A DNA stretch of 64,000 nt from Setomelanomma holmii (Eukaryota; Ascomycota; Dothideomycetes; Pleosporales; Phaeosphaeriaceae): assembly GCA_010015745.1 (NCBI GenBank), contig ML978168.1:310001-374000 (forward strand), given 5' to 3'. Of the stretch, positions 1 through 11,326 are shown piece after piece; the stretch's first letter is position 1; every line of letters starts with the position of its first letter. The notes below the pieces were generated by a model. It was not told the origin of the DNA. It did not search any database and saw nothing but the letters and a program-made list of their open reading frames with translations. Both the position numbers and the translations under genes were made by a program.

Positions 1-3000
1 CGATAGCGAGATCGATAAATCACCGATCTGTTTGTTGACCACGAGTCCGGCGTCAAGTTGCTTTACAGAGATAAGCGAAAGAACTCCGGGTCGATCGTCG
101 TCTGGAAGGTACTTTGTGACTCTTGACAATCGTGCCAACTCTGCTCCGAGCGCATTAAATGCGTTCATCTGCTCAAGATCAGATATCCTGATGCCGACCT
201 CACTGACCTCGACTCGAAGGACTGAGCCTTTGCGACGTTGGCGCAACAGGGTGTCAATGAGGATGTCGTCGTCATTTTCGTAAGGATCTCTACTGGGTGT
301 GATCAACGAGATGAGCCGGCCAAGGTCCACCTCTTCGGGAGCAAAAAGGAAGTTGACTGTGGTTCCACGAATGTCTACAAGCAAAGGTGCACCTAGTTGT
401 GTCATGTCTGTGTATGGGCCTGAGAGATGAATCTCAGAGACTTTCAATCGCAGGTTGCTTTCTCGCATTGCTATCCTGACAGACGTGGTCTGTAGCTTGA
501 CGGCGCAGGTTTTCCCTTTGAGAGTAAAAGCGACTTCTCCGAATTGTACTTGGAGCTTCGGTGAGCTGGAGCTCGTTATAGTCTTCTCCGAAGTGGCAGG
601 AGGAACATCTCCGAAATGTACACCTCGTGGTCGAGGCCGCGAGGGTGACATCACTGGGCTACTGGTCGCGATGTTGGCTGAGCTTATGGAGTTACTAAGC
701 TCAAGCACTCCACTAAAGCCACCAAATGAGCCGAGAGCATCATCAAGCTTCTGTATGTCGAGCATAGCTTCAAGGGGACGGGTGACCACGGTGATCCGTA
801 TGTCCTTGGCCTGCTCGTAGTCGATCTCGATGTCGTTTGTCAGATGTTCTGGCAAACCACTGACGGATCGCCGGGACCTAGGTCTTGCGGCGTGAAACGC
901 AATGACTGTTTGGTCTAGGGATGCCAGTACGAACTTGCCAATCTGCAACTTGGCTCTCGAATCTTGCGAGCGGGACTGGCTGCTCAGTTTGACCGACTCG
1001 AGCGCGGCCCTAACAATGGAGTTCTGAGGTCGGAGCGCTAGCATGCGAGCAGTTGTGTCTTCTTCAAAGAGTGATTCGGCGACAATTGTCTCCAGCCACG
1101 CAACTCCCATAGACTTGACGGATATTTCGAGCGATGCGCTAGTGATGGGTGTTTCCGCCTCTTTCTTCTCTTTTTGCTGCTGCGTGTCGGACTCTCGCCC
1201 CATAGCGTTGAGGAAACGAGTCAGCATCCCGTACATGATGCGACCAGTCGACAAGTCCATGTGCGCAACGACTGAGCCAACTTCAACGCTAATCGAGGTT
1301 GAGGAATTTTTCTGCTTAGGCAAAGTGTCAGGTGGTTCGACTAGTTGACTTCTCAGTGCGGGGCGTTTCCGTGCTGAAGCATCCATTGATGGTTTCCGTC
1401 TATGGGTAGATGCATGTGCATAATTAGAGAACGAGCCTGGCATTTCGGCGAAGATAGAGTCCTCGCCAAGGTTGGGCGGTTTGAAGTCGAGACCAGAAGT
1501 GGTCATGGTCGATTCAGCTAGCGCCTCACCACCATCCTCCTTTTCCAACCCCAGTGGAAACCAAACAACAACTTCGTCGATTGTCAGAAAGGTCTTCGAC
1601 TGCTTGCGAGCTGATGTCAGAGCAGTCGGCGTTTGAGCAAGGTCGAGATGTGGCGAGGAGACCATGCTTTGAGGACTAGAGGGTCTTGGGGTTTCACAGC
1701 CATCGTCGACTTCTGGAAGAGGCGCAATTATGCTGCCTGTCACCATCTCCTCAGGTACCGAGCCAGAATTGTCTGAAGTAGTGCTTCTGCTCGATGTCGA
1801 AGAAGAGTCCCAACCTCCAGGAATGTGCGGTCGATGTGTCGACTCGGTCTGCGCAGCGCTAATAGCACTCATATACATGCTTTCAGCCTCGTCATGGGTG
1901 AATAGTTGCGACTGAGCAAGGTCTTGATCCAATCCTGGAGACGATGCAGGAGACGAGTGAACTTCATGAGCGTCCTCCAGCCCCCCAGCCACTTGCTGTT
2001 GCGCAGAAGCTAGATTGTCAGTGGATGTATCGGGGCCTTCTGATATGCTAGAAGTTGCCAGCGACGCGCTCGTACTTGGCGGACGGAAAGACCTCCCCAG
2101 AGCAGACACAGTGGGAAGGGCAGAAATTGAGGCTTCACTCGCTGGCGCGGAAGTCGGTCGATCTTGGCTGTAGCTGGCACCCTCGAGACCCCATGCGTCA
2201 GTCGCGTCGTGAGAAAATTGGTCGTCTAAGTCGTCTTCAAATCTCGATGTGAGCATGTCGTTCTGAAGCGCGTATTCAAGGACGCCATCGTCATCGTAGA
2301 GGATACTGCTTCCACCAAGATTGCCAATTGGCAGGTCGTGCCGCGACTGAGACACGGACCTTTCTCCGTGGTCATCCCGGAAGCCATCGTCAGAAGATGC
2401 GTCCGCAAATCGATCATCATCTACAGTATGAATCGACGATGCGAGTTGAGGTCCGGCGTGGTATTGTAACGAGGTCTCCACTGTGCTAGTATGCTCACTA
2501 TCGCAAGCAACAGGCGCTTGTATTAAAGATGATGTTGCCTCCATGTAGGCATCAGGCTCATCAACATGCTGTGCGATGACACTGGACTCTCTACCAAGAC
2601 TGGCGCCCTCTTCTGACTGCATTGAACCGCGCCTCGCCGATACCTCACTGGCTGCTCCTTGGCTGGTGGACAAATCCGATCGGGTTGTCGTGGGCGATAC
2701 GGGCTGTGATAGTCTAGACATAGATACAAAGTTCTCCGCGTCTGACACTAGCCGAGCGCAGACACTTTGAATGTGTAACCTTCTCTTTCCCAGATTTCCA
2801 CTTGCACCTTGTGGTATCGCTTCGTCTGTTTGCACGTGATCATCTTGGGATGAGACGGAATCGATTGCAATGCGTTTGATGCGGAACTTCAGCGACACAG
2901 GCGAGTTTTGGGAAGCGTGCGCTGCGTTCGGGCTCTCAAGCTGGGATTGGTCTTCCACTTCAACATCAACGTTGTTGACGGCGATACTGAGCCTGTCAAG

Positions 3001-3713
3001 CGCGGTATTCAGAATGTTTCTCAAATATGTTGGGAGCGCAAGCGGTGCTCCCATGCCTGCGGAACCTTCATCTGAGCCGTCATCGCTCGAGGCTATTGAC
3101 TCTTGCAAGTATTCCGATCGTGACTCCAACTCCTGCTCAAGCTCTCGTATCTCATCCGTAGGCTCTGTCTTCAAGAATGACTTGGCCAGCTCATCCACCG
3201 TTGGCACGTATTCGTCGTCATCTGAGGCGTCACTGAGGTCATCTGGAGAGAGTGGAGGAGAGGAGGAACGCCGAAGGGTTGACGAGCGTGCGCGCGGTTT
3301 CTGCAATTTCGGAGCAGCTCGTTCAACATCCTTCTCATGATCCACCAAACGAGCCTGTAATTGTATGCCATCCACCTCTATCGATATCTGGGGAACGCCG
3401 AAGTCTAGCACGAACGTGACTCGGAGGAGCGAGGCTCGCGCTTTCGACAGGTGTATCTCCGGCGGCAGCTTGAGATGTAGTAGCGCTACCAGTTTCTGCG
3501 AGTTTCCAAGTCAGTGTGACCTCCTCAGTTACTGCTTCACATGTCACATACCTTAACGTGCAGGCCGACATCGCGGACCTCGAGTGTAGTCCTCTTGCCT
3601 ACATCTACGCTCACGAAGTCCGCTGGGTCCTTGTCGAGTATGTCAATATGCCGCAGCCCGTACAAGAGCAGCTTCTTGCCAATAGAGCTCGAGAGGCCCG
3701 AAAAGAACGCCAT
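1..3713 (-). CDS. ATG2: Autophagy-related protein 2 (N-terminal part, truncated by window edge)
   Basis: Lipid-transfer protein that bridges the ER and the growing autophagosome and works with Atg9 and Atg18 (family knowledge). The start at 3713 gives MAFFSGLSSSIGKKLLLYGL, followed by a chorein-like N-terminus with RTTLEVRDVGLHVK, the pattern typical of fungal Atg2. Exon 1 is 3552-3713 (54 codons); a 56-nt intron (3496-3551, GTATGT...CAG) keeps the phase and leads to KLVALLHLKLPPEIHLSKA and VTFVLDFGVPQISIEVDGIQL. Exon 2 then stays open to base 1, so about 1,220 residues are visible of a family usually near 2,000 or more. A long Ser/Asp/Glu-rich low-complexity stretch follows the chorein region, as in other Atg2 proteins. 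It is divergently arranged with the downstream deaminase gene, sharing a ~750-bp intergenic region. Identification is firm; the C-terminal half lies outside the window. Confidence 0.93.
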
Positions 3714-4468
3714 GGTGGTGTGGTTGACGGCTTGGCGGTCCCTCTAGACATATGTTCGGCACCTCGAGCGCCTACCGGTGTATCGAGAAGGGCTCCATAG
3801 GTGACGTTCAATGAGTTGCAAGAGCTGTGACAACAATTTGATGCGTAAGGCGCGATTCACCTGCTCGAACGAGGTACTGTTAGTCGCTGCACAGGTCCGT
3901 TCGTCACCAAGTTGAGCCGCGGTTCAGTGATTTGCAGATAAGAGGATGTTTAGGCGTTTGCGATGACAAGGCGTGAGTTCTGTGGCAAGTGGCAACGACA
4001 CAACGTGCGTAGTAGGTCACGGGGGCTTTTCAGGGACAATAGGGCGGTTCGTTAGGTATGGGATGCAGGCAGATGATGCGTGATGCGATCGCGCGCAGCA
4101 GGCCGCCATCACCGACAGGGTCCCCGCGCGTCTGAGCCCCACTAGCCAATCGATAAGCATGGGGCAAGGCAGGGCTGGTGACCGGCCATGAAGAGATGAA
4201 TGTGCAGTGGGAACAGACAGCAGACTACTGAAACATATCTTCGAACTGGCAAGTGTCATTGTTTCTTTGAGACGAAAGTGGGTTGCATCTAACATCGCAT
4301 TTGGAGGTATGCCGCCTTAGGCAAGGGCGAAAGGGCGCTATTACGTCAGCGCGACTAGTGCCCGTTAGGAAGGAAGTCGCGGAAGGCACCGATATCGACT
4401 TTTGAGTCTTCAGTTTCTTTACCTTGATTTTGAAGTTGCAAACATTCTCGAGTAAAAGTCTGGAAGAG
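3714..4468. promoter_or_regulatory. Shared divergent intergenic region ATG2 / ADGF deaminase
   Basis: This 755-bp stretch separates the two divergent start codons at 3713 (minus) and 4469 (plus). It must hold both promoters. I see no long reading frame with coding character and no clear repeat. A short CT-rich run lies just upstream of the plus-strand start, as is common for fungal promoters. Confidence 0.5.
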
Positions 4469-6307
4469 ATGGCACCAAACGATACAGAAGATATAGAGGC
4501 ATGGGCGCAGGCCGAAGGCGTCCCGAGTTTGAGCGACCCATTCATCCAGAAATACCTCTCAGGAAGAGATGCATTGGTCGAGCAGGAGAAGAAACAACGA
4601 AGTGGTTGGTGATGCGAGAAAAGACTTCCATTTCGTCTGACTCTTGCCTAACAGCTCTCAGACTACCATTTCCGGCAAAGTCTTTCACCCATGGCACTAG
4701 AAGCATGCGCCATAGTCTCCCAAATACGATTCCAGGAGCAGCAAACATTATGGACGAAAGAGTACGAAGACAGTTTACTTACTGAGCATGTCGACGTCTT
4801 CCCAGGCATGATGTTTTCTTTGGCGAAGGAGCGTATGGAGAAGAGCAAGCTTTGGCAGATTGTGAAGAAGATGCCAAAGGGCGCGCTGCTTCACTGTCAT
4901 CTGGAGGCTATGGTCGACCTCGACTGGGCGCTTGAGGAAGCCTTCAATACTGAGGGTGTTTGTGTCATAGCCGATGGTCCAATCACAACCGAACAGCAGC
5001 GCCGCAAAACCGGCTTCTCGTTTACCTACGCGAAAGTGGCCAAGGACGACGTCTCGGTCTGGACTGAGGACTACTCCGCCAACACTCCCGTTCCCATCAA
5101 CACAGCCGCGACCAAGTTTCCCGATGGCGGCAAGACCGGCTTCATCGAGTGGATTCGAAGTCGTGTCACGATCACCGCATCGGAACACCTCTCGCACCAC
5201 GAAGGCCCCAACGAGGTATGGCGTAAGTTTATGTCATGCTTTCCCATTCTTGGCTCGCTCATATACTACGAACCGATATTCCGAAAGTTCGTCCGGAGGA
5301 TGTGCAAGCAGCTGCTGGACGACGGGGTGTACTATGTCGACATGCGGTCTGCATTCTATACCCCATATCGCAGCGTTGGGAAAGAAAGTTGGGATGAAGA
5401 TTGGTTCAATATGCTAGCACACATAGAGGACGAGATCGAAGACTTCAAGAAGAGTGAGGACGGGAAAGACTTTTGGGGCGCAAGAATGATCTGGACCACC
5501 ATCAGGCAGTTCAACAAGAAACAGGTTATTGAGAGTAGGTCATTCCACCTCCATGTCATTCAACCCAACAGCTAACATCGGACAGGCATGAAACAATGCA
5601 TAGAGATGAAGATTGAGTTCCCCGATCTGATTGCGGGCTACGACCTAGTAGGCCAGGAAGATCTTGGTCGACCACTCTCCCATCTAGCACCCGAGCTCTT
5701 CTGGTTCCGCAAAGCATGCACTCAAGAAGGCGTAGATATACCATTCTTTTTCCACGCCGGCGAAACCCTGGGTGATGGCGACTCGACCGATGAGAATCTG
5801 TTTGACGCCATCATACTCGGCACACGGAGAATCGGACATGGTTTCAGTCTCTACAAGCACCCTCTGCTAATAGACATGGTCAAAGAGAAGAAAATTCTAG
5901 TGGAAAGCTGCCCCGTCTCCAACGAGGTTCTACGCCTCAGCTCATCAATAATGTCGCATCCACTTCCCGCCCTCCTAGCTCGGGGCGTTCCATGTTCGCT
6001 CTGCAATGACGATCCAACCATCCTCGGCCAAGGCGTTTCCGGCATGTCACACGACTTCTGGCAGGCCCTGCAGGGTTGGGAGAACCTCGGACTCGAGGGT
6101 CTCGGCTCATTGGCAGAGAACAGCGTGCGCTGGGCAAGCTTCGAAGATTATAGCGCAAAGGATTGGACGCAAGATATCAAGGACGGTAGTATGGGGAAGG
6201 GCACTAGGGCACAGAAGTTGAAGGAATGGACGAAGAGGTGGGAGCGGTATTGCGCATGGATTGTGGAGGAGTTTGGGGTCGATGAGAATCTGGAGCCTGA
6301 AGAATAG
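4469..6307 (+). CDS. Adenosine deaminase-related growth factor (ADGF/CECR1-type) deaminase
   Basis: Metal-dependent deaminase converting adenosine or a related purine nucleoside to inosine. Model: join(4469..4604, 4662..5534, 5586..6307), 576 aa, all phases closing; the first junction gives KKQRSDYHFRQSLSP. Metal and catalytic motifs are all visible: GALLHCHLEA (HxH), FFHAGETLGDG, RIGHGFSLYKHP, ESCPVSNEVLRL and CSLCNDDPTILG, i.e. the His/Asp/Glu set of the amidohydrolase barrel. The upstream region with SLSPMALEACAIV is the ADGF-type N-terminal extension that separates this group from classical ADA. Unlike animal ADGF/ADA2 there is no signal peptide in the first exon, so the product is predicted to be intracellular. 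Substrate could be another 6-aminopurine nucleoside. A run of four short repeats begins 37 bp after the stop codon. Confidence 0.92.
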
Positions 6308-6344
6308 GCACGTATGGGCGAAACAAGCAGATGTCGCGAGATAG

Positions 6345-6456
6345 AGCTCAACGCTGGAAGTAACGCCGGAGGTGAAAAGCTCAACGCTCGATGAAGCACC
6401 GGATAGAAGAGAGCTCAACGCTGGGAGGAACACTAGAGAGATTAGAGCTCAACGCT
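6345..6456. repeat. Four copies of an 11-bp motif at 33-34 bp spacing
   Basis: The motif AGCTCAACGCT starts at 6345, 6378, 6412 and 6446, so the spacing is 33, 34 and 34 bp. Copies 1 and 3 continue with GG and copies 2 and 4 with CG, giving an alternating two-unit pattern of about 67 bp. Spacer sequences are only loosely similar. It lies directly after the deaminase stop codon, in its 3' UTR or terminator region. Confidence 0.8.
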
Positions 6457-7214
6457 CGAAACAACGTCAGTGGAGTAAGCACCAATTCAACACCAACCAT
6501 TGTTATTTCGCGCACGTACACCACCAATTTGTGCTCATCTCTCATACTGCATTTTTGGCCCTTCTTGCAGTCATTCATATATTCAATTTCGCACCACCGT
6601 GGCTCAGGTCGCGAGGCTGCACTGCCCTCGGAGCTAGATGCACAGACCACCCGGTGAACTGGAGCTAGCCAACCTCGAGAAAACGCCCCGTTGCCCCAAT
6701 CTACCCTCACCCCCGAACATCTGCCTATCGAAATCAACGATCTGATGATCGACTGTAAGCACATGTTGTCTTGACGTACTGATGCGGATTCTGATGAATG
6801 CCTTTTCGCCCTCTGGCTGCTTGCGGTCATCCTCTACGCACCAAGTGCGCACGTCGAGCCATTCATGCTTTCAACAGGAGATTCGACGCTGATGCAGTGT
6901 GCACATACCAATCGCCATCGACCGGATCACCTCTCGTGTAAGAGTCCCTTTATCCCATGAACAGGGCCATAGTTTTTCTCAATCGCTGCGACAGGTAGCC
7001 TCACTTTCACTACACGGGGCGCTGTATAGATCAGCAGCACATATAAGAAACCGCGATGTTGCCTCAGCACAGGGTCATGACCGTTCAGCAATAGAAATAG
7101 GAGCGCAAGAGCTTCGTAAGATTTGGTTGACACAAGTTTGATATGATAGCTGACAGCTGTAGCAGGTCTCCGATTCTTGGACCAGCAACACTTGAGCGAC
7201 ATTGAACTACAACT
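6457..7214. other. Intergenic region without supported gene
   Basis: About 750 bp between the deaminase repeats and the next start codon. Only short overlapping reading frames without family features are present. It presumably holds the promoter of the downstream kinase-like gene. Confidence 0.5.
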
Positions 7215-8999
7215 ATGGCCCTTGGCAAGAGCGTGAACGCTGTGTCCAACGGGGCTCCAATTTCCGGCGGGACACTCATAGCAGACACCGACATGTTGGC
7301 AGTAGCCAAAGGAACCAGCGACTCGCGACGAGACTCACTAAACACTCCTTCGGACTGGAGTCAAGGTGGCAAGGTTTCGGCACGCCTAAGCAATGGCTCA
7401 CCAATGCCCCATGCAACAAAGCACCCCGTACCACGCATCATGATCACCTGGTTCTGGGAAGACAGCGAATCTCAGTCCGCCAGGACCAATTGCTATCGCA
7501 TTCTGTTCTCAAAGTCAACAAATGTTCGTTGTCAGCTCACTATATCAATTACGGTTCCCCGAACCTCAAAGTACTGGACGACTACAAAGATCTCCAAAGA
7601 GCCTTTCAGCTGTGGAGACACAGTGTTCCTGGTCGAGCCAGGCTCCTTGCCACAAACACTACAAGACCACGTGTATCACCTGCTCTCGAACAAGGAAAGC
7701 GACAGCATGCGTGAGAATGACCACATAGCCTTGGCTCTGCAGGGCGTGGATGACACTCTCCAAATCGTCTCCCAGCAAGCAGCGCCAGCACCATTCGCAG
7801 GGCTTCTCCCGTCGACAACTCCAAAAGACGGTCTGGGAATGACTGCCTGGCTGGAGGACCTAGGGTGCCCACTGTACTCCGAAGCGGACGTCCAAACCCT
7901 ATCCTGCTTTCAGCCACCGAAGCATCTCCTGTCAAGCGTCCATGGTGTCCGAGTAGAGGAGGTGATGTGTACGCGCGACCCACCGAGCGCCAACTTCATA
8001 TACAGCATCCAGGCATTCCATCACATGAAGGAGGTACCTGGAGCTCTCCAGCTCAAAGGCGTCGTTCTCGATCAATCCCGTCAATTCATACGAAGCTATA
8101 TGCTGGAACTTCCGAAGACAAATTGCACACTCCTGCTCGATCACTTGTCAGACTCCAATGACACGGCTTGGGAAGAGAGAGCCACGTGGGCGCGAAAATT
8201 GATCGAGATTGTGAGCCAAGTTCATTCGAAGGGCTATTTGGTTGGCACTCTTCAACGTCGCAGGCTCCCTGTTGTGGTCGACGCTTCTGGTGATCTTCAT
8301 CTGACTCGTGTGGAGTCGACTCTGTCTGCTCACCAGATCACTGACCCACCAGAATACTGCAAACTCTGGACGACTTGCAACAAGAGCACTTCTGACCATG
8401 ACGCACCCAAACTCACACCAGAGTTCGACGTTTACCAGCTTGGCTTGATGCTATGGGTCATAGCGCAAAGCTGGGCGGAGGAAGTATCTGCACAGACCGT
8501 TCGACGGCGCTTCCATGTATTCTCAAAGCCTCCCTACATGGACACAGAGCGGGGGACATTCGCTCTGCCGCCATTGGACGCGAAGATTCCGGAATTCTAC
8601 AAAGATATGGTCGACGCCTGTCGAAGGGACGATCCAAGCAAGCGACCATCCGCAATGCAGCTGTTGGACATGATGCCTACCCTGAGCAACACCAGTCATC
8701 GCACTACAGGAAATGGGTACATCCATCAGCAGCTCGATATCGAATTCTACCGTTCGTGCGCTCCATCTACCAAAGAGTGCGATACTTGCGGCGCCCTTCT
8801 ACACGGCGTGTTCTATCATTGCAATACTTGCTCAACGGGAGACTTCGACGTCTGCGCGTCTTGCTTCGAAGCTGGCAAGCACTGTGCCGAACTCGATCAT
8901 CTTCTCGTTGAGCTTGTGATTAGCTGTGACTATCCACTGGCGAAGAAATACTACTCGTCAGTGAACGAGCTTGGAGAGCGCGACATTACTGAAGTTTAG
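7215..8999 (+). CDS. Kinase-like (probable pseudokinase) protein with C-terminal ZZ zinc finger
   Basis: Single-exon 594-aa protein. Residues ~1-280 are a globular region I do not recognise. Residues ~290-490 resemble a protein-kinase C-lobe: WARKLIEIVSQVHSKGYLVG sits where the HRD loop should be, VVVDASGDLHLTRVE where the DFG segment should be, and DVYQLGLMLWVIAQ matches kinase helix F, followed by DACRRDDPSKRPSAMQLLDM as the closing R-containing helix. The catalytic HRD Asp and the DFG Asp-Phe-Gly are not present, so phosphotransfer activity is unlikely. Residues ~522-563 (CDTCGALL, YHCNTC, DVCASCF, then Cys/His) form a ZZ-type zinc finger, a protein-interaction module. A scaffolding or sensing role is therefore inferred. 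The kinase assignment is moderate and the ZZ assignment strong. Confidence 0.85.
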   Translation: MALGKSVNAVSNGAPISGGTLIADTDMLAVAKGTSDSRRDSLNTPSDWSQGGKVSARLSNGSPMPHATKHPVPRIMITWFWEDSESQSARTNCYRILFSKSTNVRCQLTISITVPRTSKYWTTTKISKEPFSCGDTVFLVEPGSLPQTLQDHVYHLLSNKESDSMRENDHIALALQGVDDTLQIVSQQAAPAPFAGLLPSTTPKDGLGMTAWLEDLGCPLYSEADVQTLSCFQPPKHLLSSVHGVRVEEVMCTRDPPSANFIYSIQAFHHMKEVPGALQLKGVVLDQSRQFIRSYMLELPKTNCTLLLDHLSDSNDTAWEERATWARKLIEIVSQVHSKGYLVGTLQRRRLPVVVDASGDLHLTRVESTLSAHQITDPPEYCKLWTTCNKSTSDHDAPKLTPEFDVYQLGLMLWVIAQSWAEEVSAQTVRRRFHVFSKPPYMDTERGTFALPPLDAKIPEFYKDMVDACRRDDPSKRPSAMQLLDMMPTLSNTSHRTTGNGYIHQQLDIEFYRSCAPSTKECDTCGALLHGVFYHCNTCSTGDFDVCASCFEAGKHCAELDHLLVELVISCDYPLAKKYYSSVNELGERDITEV

Positions 9000-9105
9000 G
9001 TGAATTTGGCGATCTAGGTGTTTCAAATTGTACAGTCGAGCCAGGCAACGAGAAGAATGTTATGAGAAACGTAGTTTACTTTTCATACGGCGCAATTAAT
9101 TCCTC

Positions 9106-10305
9106 CTACACACTCCACCTCGACTTCGCCATGCTTACCACTAACTCCTCCTCATCAAACACCAGATACGCACTCCTTATAAAACTCGTCCCCAGCAACA
9201 ATATACTCCCATTCGTCGGCACAATCCCAAAATAACACAGCTCCTGCCCATTCCGGTCAGGCACAGCAGGTACCGTCACTGGATATCCAGGCGGATACAC
9301 AATCTCGCTAAGCGGGACCCGAATTTCAGCATTCCCTCCGGCCTTTGTCGGGAATCCGAAGTCTAAGTAACCAGATGACGCAGTGCGTAACGAGCAGGGT
9401 ACATATGGTGCCATGTTAATGAGTTCCGTCGCGTTAAGGCCTTCGACGATGGCGTCGTACAGTGGCGTTGGGAGATACATATTCGGACTCTCGGTATCGA
9501 ACAGGACGGTTTGACTGAAATTCGCCGCCGTCAATTGCGTTTTCTCGTCACATCCCCCGTCCTCTTCGCCACCGACGTTCACCCTCGTCACGCTCGTTAA
9601 ATTCACACCCCACCCCGTAAATATCCCTCGCTGCAGCACAATCGGCACATCTTGCAATCCGCCTTCGTACCTTGACTCGTCTGAGCCACCAAACAGCACC
9701 GTTCCCGACGACGCATTTTGCGCATTCAACCACACTCCCATCTTCTTCTTCCCGCCGGGACTCGCGAGCGCGAGACGTTCCCAGGCCGGTGTGTACGGCA
9801 CTTTGCTTGCGTTCGGGCCGGATAACAAAGCTTCGCGTAAAGGCGAGCCGGCGCCGAAAATTCCCCAGTTCCCGACTTGGAATAGAGCTGGGGGGACGTT
9901 TCCCACAGCGAATGTCGCATCCTCTAGCGCAGGTAGACCAGATACACTAACCGTGTCGTTGAAGTAAAACCCGGCAATCGAGTTCGCAGGGTCAGGTGTC
10001 AGGCCATAGATTGCTAGATACGGAATACTAGTGTTCACAATCGTGCTAGACAGGCTAGGTGTGAAAGCGGTGGGACAATTTGGCGCGCACCCGGTGGAAC
10101 TAGATAGCGGGACCCAAACGTCTGTGGAGCCGGTGTCGAAGAGCAGATTGAAGGTTTGGGGAGGGGTGCCGATTGAGAGGGAGATGTTGAGGCGTTGATG
10201 GGCGAGGTCGTTTGTTAGTGGGACTTCGTATGGATGTAAATTCGTAGCGATGGTTGTATTTGCGAATAGTAGGGAAAGTAGGGAGATGCGATCTTGTGTG
10301 TACAT
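9106..10305 (-). CDS. Secreted pepsin-like aspartic protease (A1 family)
   Basis: The start at 10305 is preferred over an upstream in-frame start because it places a hydrophobic signal peptide at the N-terminus (MYTQDRISLLSLLFANTTIA). The 399-aa product shows ISLSIGTPPQTFNLLFDTGS with the first catalytic Asp at about residue 57, the DTGS motif and VWV following. The second lobe has TVLFDTESPNMYLPTPLYDA: the second catalytic Asp is present but the usual DTG(T/S) reads DTE. The C-terminus has the family pattern ILLLGTSFIRSAYLVFDEEE. No GPI signal is obvious. The protein is probably secreted or vacuolar; activity is uncertain because of the Gly-to-Glu change. Alternative: a protease-like non-enzymatic cell-wall protein. 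Confidence 0.88.
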   Translation of the reverse strand: MYTQDRISLLSLLFANTTIATNLHPYEVPLTNDLAHQRLNISLSIGTPPQTFNLLFDTGSTDVWVPLSSSTGCAPNCPTAFTPSLSSTIVNTSIPYLAIYGLTPDPANSIAGFYFNDTVSVSGLPALEDATFAVGNVPPALFQVGNWGIFGAGSPLREALLSGPNASKVPYTPAWERLALASPGGKKKMGVWLNAQNASSGTVLFGGSDESRYEGGLQDVPIVLQRGIFTGWGVNLTSVTRVNVGGEEDGGCDEKTQLTAANFSQTVLFDTESPNMYLPTPLYDAIVEGLNATELINMAPYVPCSLRTASSGYLDFGFPTKAGGNAEIRVPLSEIVYPPGYPVTVPAVPDRNGQELCYFGIVPTNGSILLLGTSFIRSAYLVFDEEELVVSMAKSRWSV

Positions 10306-10812
10306 TGTTGCGATTTGGTGTGTACTTAGAGGGCAGATGGCCAGGAAGTGTGGGGAGATGGGAGATATACGACCGTGGTGCCTGGGGGCGGGTAAGGCCT
10401 CCTGCAACCTGCATACTGACCAATCAGAAGGGCTTTGTTGAGCGTGTGACAGGATTCGGGACTCGGAATCAAGTTGTGGGCGAACCTTGGCAGGTTTACC
10501 TTTCGTTTGCTTCTATTCCGCAGACGAAAATGCATGTGCTTCAGATTCCAAGCGGTATGGTGAAATACGCGAAAAGTTGCATAGAGTCATGAGAAAGAAA
10601 TAAAGGGAGAAGGACGCAAAGCCAATGCTGGGAGGTCCCAAAACATGAGAACAGCATATGCGCCGCGTGAGAAACGGTGGAAGTTTTCGCGATGCTGAGC
10701 CCATCCGTCGTAGGCGGGCAAAGAAGGCACAAAATTGAAGGAAATACCAGCTGAACGCCTTCAACCTTCACCCCAGGCCGTTATACAAGCACCTCTCTTT
10801 CCGTGAGCAGAG
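10306..10812. other. Intergenic region
   Basis: Promoter side of the aspartic protease and 3' side of the zinc-finger gene. I see no supported gene here. Confidence 0.45.
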
Positions 10813-11326
10813 TCACTCCCCACCAAATCCAACCTTATCCGCATGTACCCTCTCAAGGTGATCGATCATCTTGTCCTTCCTCGGAAATGCGCGCTCAGCA
10901 TGTCCCTTGCTGCGCTCGCACCCATCGACGGGGCACCGGAAACGGGCTCGCTGGCGATCGTGTCGAGATGCGTGATGGCGCTTCAAATCTACGAGTCGAT
11001 TGAAGCTGGCGGAGCAGTTGCAGATGTGGCATCCGTACTTGTTATTACGGGACGTGCCGTCGCTGAGGACGAAGCCGATGATAGACTGATTTGGTAGGTC
11101 GATGAGCTCTACAGGGAGATGTATGTTGTGTCCGCTGGATGCTGCGGCGGGTGACAAAACAACATGATCATGCTCGATGGCGAAGTCGTCCTGACCCTGG
11201 TGCTGCGGAAGGGCGGTGGGCAGAAGTCCGTATCCGTTGTCGACAGTTCGTCTTGTATGAAGGATGAAGGTGTCTATGAGCTTGTCAGATGCGCTCAGAT
11301 CAATTCAGACCGTTGCTCTGGCTGTG
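10813..11326 (-). CDS. C2H2 zinc-finger protein, 3' exon (paralogue 1)
   Basis: An open frame runs from about 11326 down to the stop at 10813 with no ATG, so this is the last exon of a spliced gene. It reads through TALPQHQGQDDFAIEHDHVV and IIGFVLSDGTS, then two zinc fingers: YGCHICNCSASFNRLVDLKR followed by HHASRH, and CPVDGCERSK ... FPRKDKMIDHLERVHAD. The same two-finger block occurs at 15964-16180, also minus strand, so the two genes are paralogues. A nucleic-acid-binding or regulatory role is inferred only from the fingers. Upstream exons are unresolved; see the candidate 5' exons near 12.2-12.6 kb. Confidence 0.7.

Noticed and set aside
32..3340. Several plus-strand frames over ATG2
   Set aside because: They are antisense to the long ATG2 exon, lack domains and vary in composition as expected for shadows.
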